This document shows positions 1-6,087 of a DNA stretch of 9,608 nt, piece by piece. The stretch covers positions 1-9,608 of the forward strand of contig DAOWDO010000022.1 of the NCBI GenBank assembly GCA_030638985.1, in the 5' to 3' direction. Every line of letters starts with the position of its first letter. Position 1 is the stretch's first letter. The notes beneath the pieces are model-generated. The model was given only the letters and a program-made list of their open reading frames with translations. It was not told the origin of the DNA and did not search any database. Position numbers and translations under genes: made by a program. The DNA comes from Dehalococcoidia bacterium (GTDB lineage Bacteria; Chloroflexota; Dehalococcoidia; Dehalococcoidales; DAOWLH01).

Positions 1-2727
1 CCTTATGAGCTTTTCCATCTCCACTATCAAGAAGCCGGGGAACAGGGGGAAGATGATCAGCAACCACCATTCGGCGGGAAAGGGTGCCGTCCGAAACAGG
101 GAGTTGAGGAAGGGGAGATAGGCAATTGCCAGATTGACAGCCAGGGTGATACCTACTCCCCAGAGTATCCACTTATTGGTAAAGGGGCTGAAGGTGAAGG
201 CCGAATCGTATGTTGACCTGGCGGTGAAGATAAAGCCGACATGCACCATCACCACGCTCATAAGTGCCGCCGTCTGTGCCTGTGTCAGCAGAAGCTCGTT
301 GATTACCGGGCCGGAGATTGCCGGTGAGCCGAAATAGGAGAAGACGATAAATCCTGTTCCCGCCATCACGGCAGACACCAGGCCTACCCGGATGAAGAAG
401 AGGCGATTGGCTATTTTTTCTTTGGGGCTACGAGGCGGGGCATCAAGCAAACCCTTCTCCCTGGGTTCCATCATCAGCGGCATGGTGAGAAATACCGAGT
501 CAAACAGGTTTACCCACAGGATTTGTATCGGCTCCAACGGCAGCCGCAGGGAAAACAGGACGACGACGGGAGCCAGCAGTACGGCTCCCATCACCAGTAG
601 CGCCTGGCCACCGTTGGTGGGCAGAGTGTACAGAATGGCTTTTTCCAGATTTTTCCAGGCGTGTCTTCCCTCTTCCACAGCGTTGACGATGCTGGCAAAG
701 TTATCATCAGCCAGAACCATATCGGCGGCTTCTTTACTTACCTCGGTGCCGGTTATGCCCATGGCGATGCCGATGTCGGCAGCCTTGAGCGCCGGGGCAT
801 CGTTGACTCCATCACCGGTGACGGCGGTGATTTGCCCTCTCTTCTGCAGCTGCTGTGTTATCCTTAACTTGTGCTCCGGGGCTACCCTGGCGTATATAGA
901 AACCCTGTCTACCGTTTCGTATAGCTCATCGTCACTCATTCGAGCCATCTCTTCTCCAGTGACCACGCCGTCGCTGGTAATGCCCAGCTGGCGGGCAATG
1001 GCCAGGGCTGTTTGGGCGTGGTCACCGGTTATCATTATCGGCCTGATACCGGCCCGCTTGCTTTTCCTGATTGCCTCTATGGCTTCCTCCCGTGGCGGGT
1101 CAATCATACCCTGAAGCCCGAGGAGGGTTAGACCGGCAAGGTCGTCTGATGACAGTGAAGTCTGCGTCTTGGGGACGGGCTTGTAAGCTATTCCCAGCAC
1201 TCTTAAGGCCTCGCTGGCCATACCATCGGCTTCGGCCAGTACCTCACTGCGCTTCAATGGCCCGGTGTGGTCTTCCGTCAATTGGCTGTGGCACATTCGT
1301 AGAATCCGCTCCGGTGAGCCCTTGATATAGATATAGTTTTCATCCTGCCCTTCATTCAGGGTGGCCATATACTGCTGCTCGGACTCGAAAGGTATCTCAT
1401 CCAGGCGCTTGCCTCTCTGTGAAATACCGGCCTTGGCAGCGGATACTATCAGGGCGCCTTCGGTGGGGTCCCCGATTATGACCGGCTCCTCTCTTTCCGT
1501 TACCAGGCTGGCGTCATTGCACTGGAAACCGGCATTTAAAGTTTCCAGTAAACCCCGGTGTGCATTAGTCGGGTTGATGCTGTGGCCTTCCAGTACGAAC
1601 TCGCCATCGGGTTCGTAGCCAACCCCGCTCACGTTATAGTCTTTACCGCCGGCGTAGATGCGCACCACCGTCATCTGGTTTTTGGTAAGGGTTCCTGTCT
1701 TGTCTGAGCAAATAACCGTGACTACCCCAAGTGTTTCCGCCGCCGGGAGTTTTCTTATCAGCGCGTTTCTCTTGGACATAGCTACTGCAGCCAGTGCCAG
1801 GATAGCGGCCAGTATGGCCGGCAACATCTCCGGTATGGCGGCCACTGCCAGGGACACAGAGGCCATAAAGGAGTAGACCAGCGGGTAATCGAATATTACC
1901 TGGGCGACGAAGTTAATCGTCGCCAGGGCCAAAACAGCAATAATTAAAAATCTGGTAAAGGCGGCTATCTTGCGCATCAGGGGGGTGGTGGTTTGACGGG
2001 TTTCCTTCATCAGTTTGGCGATTTTGCCAAACTCGGTGTGTTCACCGGTGGCAACGACAATGCCCACAGCACGGCCCCGGGTGGCAAAGGTGCCGCTGAA
2101 GGCTATGTTGCGCTGGTCTCCCGGTGGCAGGTCTGGCCTTGAGATGGGGCTTTCATACTTGGCCACCGGCACCGACTCCCCGGTCAGGGCGGCTTCATCG
2201 GTATGGAGGTTCTTGACGGTAAAAAGGCGCAGGTCGGCGGGTATCTTGTCTCCGCCTTCAAGGATGACGACATCTCCGGGAACCACTTCTCGTGACGGGA
2301 TAATCCGTTTTTGTCCATCCCTGACGACGGTGCACTCGGGGACCATCATCCGCTGCAGGGCTTCTATGGCGGCTTCCCCCTTGCCCTCCTGGATAAAGCC
2401 TATGATTACGTTGAGGATGACCACCCCCACGATGACTACGGTATCTCCCAACATGTCCTCGCCGGTAATGGTGAGGATACCGGTAACAAGGGCGGCAGCC
2501 AGGAGAACATAGATCAGGGGATTATGAAACTGGAGGAGGAAGCGGGTGATAGGGCCTCGCTTTTTGAACTTGATCTCGTTGTAGCCGAATTTCTCAAGTC
2601 TGGCCTTGGCCTCAATGGAGGAGAGACCGGATTCATCCGCCCGAAGACGCTTAAAGGTATCTTCAGTGCTTAGCCGGTACCATTCGGTCTCATCAGCAAG
2701 AGCTGGTGCACTATTATTATTTGCCAA
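1..2727 (-). CDS. P2-type cation-transporting ATPase (C-terminal end cut by window edge)
   Basis: An ATP-driven membrane cation pump of the P-type ATPase superfamily, Ca2+-ATPase-like (P2) branch; 909 codons are visible without interruption. The reading ends EMEKLIR at base 1, so probably only a few residues are missing. Seen in order: N-terminal cation-ATPase domain (about 10-65), TM1-TM2 (about 69-112), actuator domain with TGES at 182-185, TM4 with PEMLP at 299-303, phosphorylation motif DKTGT with the acceptor Asp342, GDPTEGA at 419-425 and KGSPE at 469-473 in the nucleotide domain, DPPRE from 543, TGD at 567-569, hinge TGDGVNDAP at 637-645, then TM5-TM10. All catalytic motifs are intact, so it should be active. 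TM5 (PTNGGQ, 703-708) and TM6 (WVNLFDS, 738-744) differ from SERCA at ion ligands, so the ion is uncertain (Ca2+, Mg2+, Na+ or K+). Start: TTG at 2727 is the only usable start after the upstream in-frame TAA at 2739-2737, and a good promoter lies just before it. Confidence 0.93.
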   Translation of the reverse strand, partial: MANNNSAPALADETEWYRLSTEDTFKRLRADESGLSSIEAKARLEKFGYNEIKFKKRGPITRFLLQFHNPLIYVLLAAALVTGILTITGEDMLGDTVVIVGVVILNVIIGFIQEGKGEAAIEALQRMMVPECTVVRDGQKRIIPSREVVPGDVVILEGGDKIPADLRLFTVKNLHTDEAALTGESVPVAKYESPISRPDLPPGDQRNIAFSGTFATRGRAVGIVVATGEHTEFGKIAKLMKETRQTTTPLMRKIAAFTRFLIIAVLALATINFVAQVIFDYPLVYSFMASVSLAVAAIPEMLPAILAAILALAAVAMSKRNALIRKLPAAETLGVVTVICSDKTGTLTKNQMTVVRIYAGGKDYNVSGVGYEPDGEFVLEGHSINPTNAHRGLLETLNAGFQCNDASLVTEREEPVIIGDPTEGALIVSAAKAGISQRGKRLDEIPFESEQQYMATLNEGQDENYIYIKGSPERILRMCHSQLTEDHTGPLKRSEVLAEADGMASEALRVLGIAYKPVPKTQTSLSSDDLAGLTLLGLQGMIDPPREEAIEAIRKSKRAGIRPIMITGDHAQTALAIARQLGITSDGVVTGEEMARMSDDELYETVDRVSIYARVAPEHKLRITQQLQKRGQITAVTGDGVNDAPALKAADIGIAMGITGTEVSKEAADMVLADDNFASIVNAVEEGRHAWKNLEKAILYTLPTNGGQALLVMGAVLLAPVVVLFSLRLPLEPIQILWVNLFDSVFLTMPLMMEPREKGLLDAPPRSPKEKIANRLFFIRVGLVSAVMAGTGFIVFSYFGSPAISGPVINELLLTQAQTAALMSVVMVHVGFIFTARSTYDSAFTFSPFTNKWILWGVGITLAVNLAIAYLPFLNSLFRTAPFPAEWWLLIIFPLFPGFLIVEMEKLIR

Positions 2728-2762
2728 AGTTATATCTTACCGAAAGAAGAGGAAACCAATCT

Positions 2763-2791
2763 ATTATAGCAGAGATAAGTCTTTTTGAAGA
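2763..2791 (-). promoter_or_regulatory. Predicted promoter of the P-type ATPase gene (extended -10)
   Basis: On the minus strand a perfect TATAAT lies at 2768-2763, preceded by TGC, which makes an extended -10 (TGnTATAAT). The -35 position at 17-base spacing (2791-2786, TCTTCA) is weak, as is usual for extended -10 promoters. The predicted transcript start is near 2756, giving a leader of about 29 bases before the TTG start at 2727. The gene can therefore be transcribed independently of the exchanger gene upstream. No strong ribosome binding site is seen; GGTAAG at 2741-2736 is the nearest candidate. Confidence 0.65.
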
Positions 2792-2802
2792 AATTGTTCT
2801 TC
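2787..2802. promoter_or_regulatory. Inverted repeat over the ATPase -35 region, possible operator
   Basis: GAAGAA and TTCTTC form a perfect 6-base inverted repeat around a 4-base centre (ATTG on the plus strand), 6-4-6. It overlaps the predicted -35 position (2791-2786) of the ATPase promoter. A repressor or metal sensor bound here would block that promoter. A transcription terminator for the exchanger gene is less likely, because on the minus strand the repeat is followed by A residues and not by a T run. Arms this short can occur by chance. Confidence 0.35.
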
Positions 2803-2820
2803 CGGCTTTGCGTACCGGGC

Positions 2821-3831
2821 TTAACCTGAGCTGAGTGTGTATATGGCATAGGCGCCAGCAATATAAAGAGCGATAAGCGCGATACTGTACCAGCTGGCCA
2901 ATTTGAATATCTTTCGCCGACCCTGGAAGCGTAGTCCAGAAATGACCACAAGAGTCATCACAATAGCTATTGCCGCGGTGAGGGCGTGCACGCTGTATAC
3001 CGAGGACAGGATGGGACCCTGGCTGTAAAAAACATCGGCGCTAAATATATTGGCCATGTTAATCATATTGGCGCCCAGTATGTCGGCGATTGCCATATCG
3101 ATAGCACCCAGGCGGACTGCTGTTATGGTAACTACCAGTTCCGGCAGGGAAGTGGTAATGGCGAGAAAGAGGCTGCCGACAAAGCTGGTGCTCCAGTTAT
3201 AAGTAGCTGCAATCTCATCACCGATGAAGGCCAGCCAGATACCGGCGCCGATTATGGCCAGCGCCGCCAGCGCAAATCTGAAGTAGACGGTCCTGTTGCT
3301 GATGCCATCGTATTGAAGACCGGTTGTCGGCGGCGCACATTCAGCCTGGTGGAGCAGCTCCCGGCGGCGCGTCTGCCGGATGCCTATCAGGTAAAAGATG
3401 ACAATGACGATACTTGGTATCCCTACCCAGCCCAGGGTTACCCCTGAAAGCTGTTGGCCGGCCAGGATGCTGCCGGCAGCCAGGGCCATCAATGAAATCC
3501 CGATTATGGCCGGCAATAGGTGACGGCGGTAGTGAACCTGGCTCAGAACCGGAGATGGCCGGTGGATGATATCCAGCACGGCTATGATCAACAGGTTGAA
3601 AAGGCAACTGCCCATGAAATTGCCCAGGGCCAGGTCAGGGATCTTTATCAGGGCTACAGCACTAATACCGGTTACCAGCTCGGGCATTGAGGTAACCAGT
3701 GCGATGAGTACCAGCCCTATCCAGATACGGCCCAGACCCGACTTTTCGGCAATAGCGTCTCCATAGCGGGCCAGCTTTGTGCCGGCAAACAGGATTACGA
3801 TAAAGCAGACTAGAAATTTTAGCCAGACCAA
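2821..3831 (-). CDS. Sodium/calcium exchanger family (CaCA, YrbG-like) membrane protein
   Basis: A 336-residue integral membrane protein of the Ca2+/cation antiporter family, predicted to exchange Ca2+ (or another cation) for Na+ or H+ across the cytoplasmic membrane. It has the full two-repeat layout of about ten TM segments. The alpha-1 repeat has TSMPE at 47-51 and GNFMGSCLFN at 70-79; the alpha-2 repeat has TTSLPE at 226-231 and DILGANMIN at 250-258. The key acidic residues Glu51 and Glu231, one per repeat, are present, corresponding to Glu54 and Glu213 of the Methanococcus jannaschii exchanger. Two other ligand positions of alpha-2 read Ala254 and Asn258 instead of Ser and Asp. A loop of about 30 residues (152-181) joins the two halves. 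Start: TTG at 3831, with GGAG at 3844-3841 nine bases upstream; TM1 begins at once after it. Length matches the bacterial family. The transported ion is inferred from the family. Confidence 0.9.
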   Translation of the reverse strand: MVWLKFLVCFIVILFAGTKLARYGDAIAEKSGLGRIWIGLVLIALVTSMPELVTGISAVALIKIPDLALGNFMGSCLFNLLIIAVLDIIHRPSPVLSQVHYRRHLLPAIIGISLMALAAGSILAGQQLSGVTLGWVGIPSIVIVIFYLIGIRQTRRRELLHQAECAPPTTGLQYDGISNRTVYFRFALAALAIIGAGIWLAFIGDEIAATYNWSTSFVGSLFLAITTSLPELVVTITAVRLGAIDMAIADILGANMINMANIFSADVFYSQGPILSSVYSVHALTAAIAIVMTLVVISGLRFQGRRKIFKLASWYSIALIALYIAGAYAIYTLSSG

Positions 3832-3869
3832 GTGTTACCGCTCCGGAAGCGCAGAGTAGACAGGTATAA

Positions 3870-3899
3870 AGAATACTATAATGATAGCAGGGCTGTAAA
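3870..3899 (-). promoter_or_regulatory. Possible promoter of the exchanger gene
   Basis: On the minus strand TTTACA (3899-3894, 5 of 6 bases to the -35 consensus) is followed after 18 bases by TATTCT (3875-3870, 4 of 6). The start would be near 3863, leaving about 30 bases of leader with the GGAG ribosome site at 3844-3841. TATAGT at 3880-3875 is a better -10 by sequence, but its spacing to TTTACA is only 13 bases. Read-through from the lipoprotein gene is an alternative. Confidence 0.3.
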
Positions 3900-3918
3900 G
3901 CGGGGCTGAAGACTGCGG

Positions 3919-3930
3919 CGCTATATAGCG
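3919..3930. repeat. Perfect 12-base palindrome between lipoprotein and exchanger genes
   Basis: CGCTATATAGCG reads the same on both strands. It sits 24-35 bases downstream of the lipoprotein stop and upstream of the possible exchanger promoter. It has no T run after it on either strand, so it does not look like an intrinsic terminator. It could be a protein-binding site or chance. Confidence 0.35.
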
Positions 3931-3953
3931 GAAGCTCTTGCGGGTGATTTGGC

Positions 3954-4343
3954 TTATGGGTACTGGAAGGACAGGATAACACCGTTGACGTCTACGATAT
4001 AGGTCTCACCGCTTACGAAGTCACTCCCCAGGGCTACGTTTTCCTCAAAGAAGCCATATATCTGGGCACAGGCGAGGTTCTTTGGTCGCTCTGTGGTCAC
4101 TATAATGTTTATGACGTTCTCGCAGCGCTCTGTTTCCACCGAATGGAGGGTGGTGCAGCTATCGGCCAGCCCCCCTTTGATATAAATAAAAATCTGCTCC
4201 GGGAAGGATTCGGCAATATTCACCTGGACTTCATGAATGGGTGCCGGCTTAATCTCAATATCCTCTTGCCACCATGAGCAGCCGGGCATGATGGCCGCCA
4301 GAACTATCAGGGCCGGGAGTATCAGATACCAGGCTCGTTTCAT
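3954..4343 (-). CDS. Small secreted lipoprotein of unknown function
   Basis: A 129-residue protein that I do not recognise by family. The N-terminus is a clear lipoprotein signal: MKRAW, a hydrophobic stretch to residue 19, then a lipobox-like MPGC with Cys22 as the lipidated residue. The mature part (23-129) is soluble and rich in predicted beta strand, and carries three more cysteines (Cys63, Cys74, Cys92). An odd number of cysteines beyond the lipid anchor allows at most one disulfide plus a free thiol. It should sit outside the cytoplasmic membrane. The start is fixed by the signal peptide, and TATAAT lies only nine bases upstream of the ATG, which suggests a leaderless or nearly leaderless mRNA. 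Its neighbours are cation transporters, divergent nhaA upstream and the exchanger downstream, but nothing in the sequence ties it to transport. Confidence 0.8.
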   Translation of the reverse strand: MKRAWYLILPALIVLAAIMPGCSWWQEDIEIKPAPIHEVQVNIAESFPEQIFIYIKGGLADSCTTLHSVETERCENVINIIVTTERPKNLACAQIYGFFEENVALGSDFVSGETYIVDVNGVILSFQYP

Positions 4344-4351
4344 CGACGATA

Positions 4352-4360
4352 ATTATACCA
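4352..4360 (-). promoter_or_regulatory. Extended -10 promoter of the lipoprotein gene
   Basis: The minus strand has TGGTATAAT (4360-4352), a perfect extended -10. With usual spacing transcription starts near 4345, two bases before the ATG at 4343, leaving no room for a ribosome binding site. The -10 also lies in a short inverted repeat, ATACC and GGTAT around 4 bases (4355-4368), which could be an operator or chance. The -35 region (4380-4375, TTTTAA) is poor. Confidence 0.55.
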
Positions 4361-4411
4361 GAAGGTATTTGCTCTTAAAACTCGCTCGTTTCTTTTGTCT
4401 CTATTTTAATG

Positions 4412-4429
4412 TAGAATACTAAACCGGAG
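4412..4429 (+). promoter_or_regulatory. Possible nhaA -10 element and ribosome binding site
   Basis: TAGAAT at 4412-4417 matches 5 of 6 bases of the -10 consensus, with no convincing -35 in front; TTTAAT at 4405-4410 is an alternative. GGAG at 4426-4429 is a good ribosome binding site, seven bases before the nhaA ATG at 4437, and supports that start. The 93 bases between the divergent lipoprotein and nhaA genes hold both promoters. Confidence 0.45.
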
Positions 4430-4436
4430 TTCTGGC

Positions 4437-5774
4437 ATGGCCGAAACACCACAGAGTCAATACGATACCAAGGCACGCATTCTTGTCGTCATAGAGAACT
4501 TCCTGGCCAAAGAAGCCTATAGCGGCCTGTTTCTCTTCGGTGCTGCCCTGCTGGCCATTATATGGGCCAACTCCCCCTGGTCAGGCTCCTACTTTGATCT
4601 ATGGCAAACGCCTGTTGGCCTTGAGGTTGGCAACACCGTTCTGGATATGGAGCTGGGCCACTGGATTAATGATGGCCTTATGGCACTCTTTTTCCTCCTC
4701 ATCGGACTGGAAATCAAAAGAGAATTTCTGGTGGGCGAGTTATCATCGCTACGCCGGGCTGCCTTCCCCGTGGCCGCTGCTGTGGGCGGTATGCTTGTCC
4801 CCGTACTTATTTACCTGTCTTTGAACTTTCAGCAGGAAGGGCAGCTATCCGGCTTCGGTGTTCCCATGGCGACAGATATCGCCTTTGTCCTCGGTTTTCT
4901 GCTGCTCCTCGGCAAGCGCGTGCCGCTGTCGTTAAAGATTTTTATTACTTCACTGGCGGTTATTGATGACCTGGGAGCTGTCATTTTGATTGCCCTGTTC
5001 TATACCAGCTCGCTGGACTGGGCAGCCATTGGCTATGCGGCGGTGACGCTGGCGGCGCTTTTCGTGCTCAACCGCTCCGGTATCAAAAGGCTCTGGCCTT
5101 ACCTGATATTGGGCATCCTGCTTTGGTTCTGGGTTGAATCATCAGGTATTCACGCCACAATCGCCGGTGTGCTGCTGGCACTCGCCATCCCGGTGCGCTC
5201 CAGAATCAGCGGCAAGAAGTTTCTGGATATATGTCGCTATGAACTGGAAGACTTCAAGCAAGAAGAAAGCGAGCGGCAGGGTGTCCTGCTTACCCAGGAG
5301 CAGCAGGATTCGCTGGAGATGGTTGAGGATGCCTATCAGGCGGTGCAAAATCCGCTGGTGAGGCTGGAACACCAGTTACACCCCATAAGCGCCTTTTTTA
5401 TCATGCCCCTTTTTGCCCTGGCCAACGCCGGGGTTCAAATTGCCGGAATAGGCTCTCCGCTGTTTACTCCGGTGAGCCTGGGTGTATTGCTTGGCCTGAT
5501 GCTGGGCAAACCGCTGGGTATTGCCGGGGTTGCCTATCTGGCGCATCGCCTGGGCTGGGCGCAAAAACCGGCTTCGCTTTCGTGGAAGCACATAGTTGGC
5601 GCCGCTCTGCTCGGGGGCGTTGGTTTTACCATGTCCATCTTCATCACCCAGATGGCCTTTACCGACCCGGCAACGGTATCTCTGGTCAAGTTATTTATCT
5701 TGATAGGCTCTCTGGTTATGGGTGTAGCCGGAGTGCTGTACCTGCTGCGTACAAGTTCGGGAATCAAGCAGTAA
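4437..5774 (+). CDS. nhaA: Na+/H+ antiporter NhaA
   Basis: A cytoplasmic-membrane antiporter that expels Na+ (or Li+) in exchange for H+, for pH and sodium homeostasis. The 445-residue protein carries the NhaA signatures: GLEIKRE at 90-96, MATDIAF with Asp147 (E. coli Asp133), VIDDLGA with the ion-binding pair Asp177-Asp178 (E. coli Asp163-Asp164), RLEHQLHP at 309-316, FALANAGV at 326-333, and GKPLG with Lys358 (E. coli Lys300). It is longer than the E. coli protein of 388 residues. Most of the excess is a hydrophilic, Glu/Gln-rich cytoplasmic segment at about 258-306, before the RLEHQLHP motif; similar long loops occur in many non-enteric NhaA proteins. The ATG at 4437 has GGAG seven bases upstream. 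It diverges from the lipoprotein gene. All key residues are intact, so function is likely conserved. Confidence 0.96.
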   Translation: MAETPQSQYDTKARILVVIENFLAKEAYSGLFLFGAALLAIIWANSPWSGSYFDLWQTPVGLEVGNTVLDMELGHWINDGLMALFFLLIGLEIKREFLVGELSSLRRAAFPVAAAVGGMLVPVLIYLSLNFQQEGQLSGFGVPMATDIAFVLGFLLLLGKRVPLSLKIFITSLAVIDDLGAVILIALFYTSSLDWAAIGYAAVTLAALFVLNRSGIKRLWPYLILGILLWFWVESSGIHATIAGVLLALAIPVRSRISGKKFLDICRYELEDFKQEESERQGVLLTQEQQDSLEMVEDAYQAVQNPLVRLEHQLHPISAFFIMPLFALANAGVQIAGIGSPLFTPVSLGVLLGLMLGKPLGIAGVAYLAHRLGWAQKPASLSWKHIVGAALLGGVGFTMSIFITQMAFTDPATVSLVKLFILIGSLVMGVAGVLYLLRTSSGIKQ

Positions 5775-5804
5775 GCTGGTTTTGCTATTGCTCGGAGTGT
5801 CAGT

Positions 5805-5834
5805 TTGACGTGCTTGATAGTTGCGGGTTACTAT
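5805..5834 (+). promoter_or_regulatory. Possible promoter of the tRNA-Ser pair
   Basis: TTGACG at 5805-5810 (5 of 6 to the -35 consensus) and TACTAT at 5829-5834 (4 of 6 to -10) are 18 bases apart. TATAAA at 5832-5837 overlaps as an alternative -10. Both place the transcript start at about 5841-5844, at the mature 5' end of the first tRNA. There is no clear terminator after nhaA in 5775-5841, so read-through from nhaA is also possible. Confidence 0.4.
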
Positions 5835-5841
5835 AAATTGT

Positions 5842-5928
5842 GGAGAGGTGTCCGAGTGGTTGATGGTGCCGCTCTCGAAAAGCGGTCTCCGCATAAGCGG
5901 AGCGTGGGTTCGAATCCCACCCTCTCCG
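5842..5928 (+). tRNA. tRNA-Ser (anticodon CGA)
   Basis: It folds as a class II tRNA. The acceptor is GGAGAGG (5842-5848) with CCTCTCC (5921-5927), discriminator G5928. The anticodon stem is CCGCT/AGCGG (5869-5873, 5881-5885) with loop CTCGAAA and anticodon CGA at 5876-5878, reading UCG. A long variable arm CTCCGC-ATAA-GCGGAG (5887-5902) is typical of serine. The T arm is GTGGG-TTCGAAT-CCCAC (5904-5920). CCA is not encoded (TAT follows the discriminator), so it must be added after transcription. Confidence 0.95.
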
Positions 5929-5958
5929 TATTAACATATAGAAGGTAATCCATATTTC

Positions 5959-6060
<102 letters not shown>

Positions 6061-6069
6061 TTGTTGCTA

Positions 6070-6082
6070 TGCTAGAATGAGG
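6070..6082 (+). promoter_or_regulatory. Overlapping candidate -10 and ribosome binding site before dprA
   Basis: TGCTAGAAT (6070-6078) resembles an extended -10, and GAGG (6079-6082) is a ribosome binding site five bases before TTG at 6088 and eleven before GTG at 6094. Both cannot easily act on the same transcript: a start near 6085 would leave GAGG out of the mRNA. If dprA is read from the tRNA or nhaA promoters, GAGG is used. Confidence 0.35.
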
Positions 6083-6087
6083 CTGCC

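Noticed and set aside
392..1114. Long open frame on the plus strand (240 codons)
   Set aside because: It lies opposite the P-type ATPase, whose frame carries the unbroken catalytic motifs; the plus-strand translation is low-complexity Ser/Ala/Pro-rich and has no recognisable domain.
2015..2673. Overlapping plus-strand open frames
   Set aside because: They are shadows of the ATPase N-terminal half, with no ribosome sites or domains.
2787..2802. Inverted repeat read as a terminator after the exchanger
   Set aside because: The six-base A/T-rich stem is followed by A residues on the minus strand, not T residues.
3919..3930. Palindrome read as an intrinsic terminator of the lipoprotein gene
   Set aside because: The stem is AT-rich in the centre with no loop bases, and no T run follows on either strand.
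4355..4368. Inverted repeat ATACC/GGTAT as a firm operator
   Set aside because: The arms are only five bases and one is part of the extended -10 itself, so chance is a sufficient explanation; it is mentioned only as a possibility.
5208..5354. The long hydrophilic loop in NhaA as a novel domain
   Set aside because: Loops of similar length at this place are known in many NhaA proteins outside the enteric bacteria.
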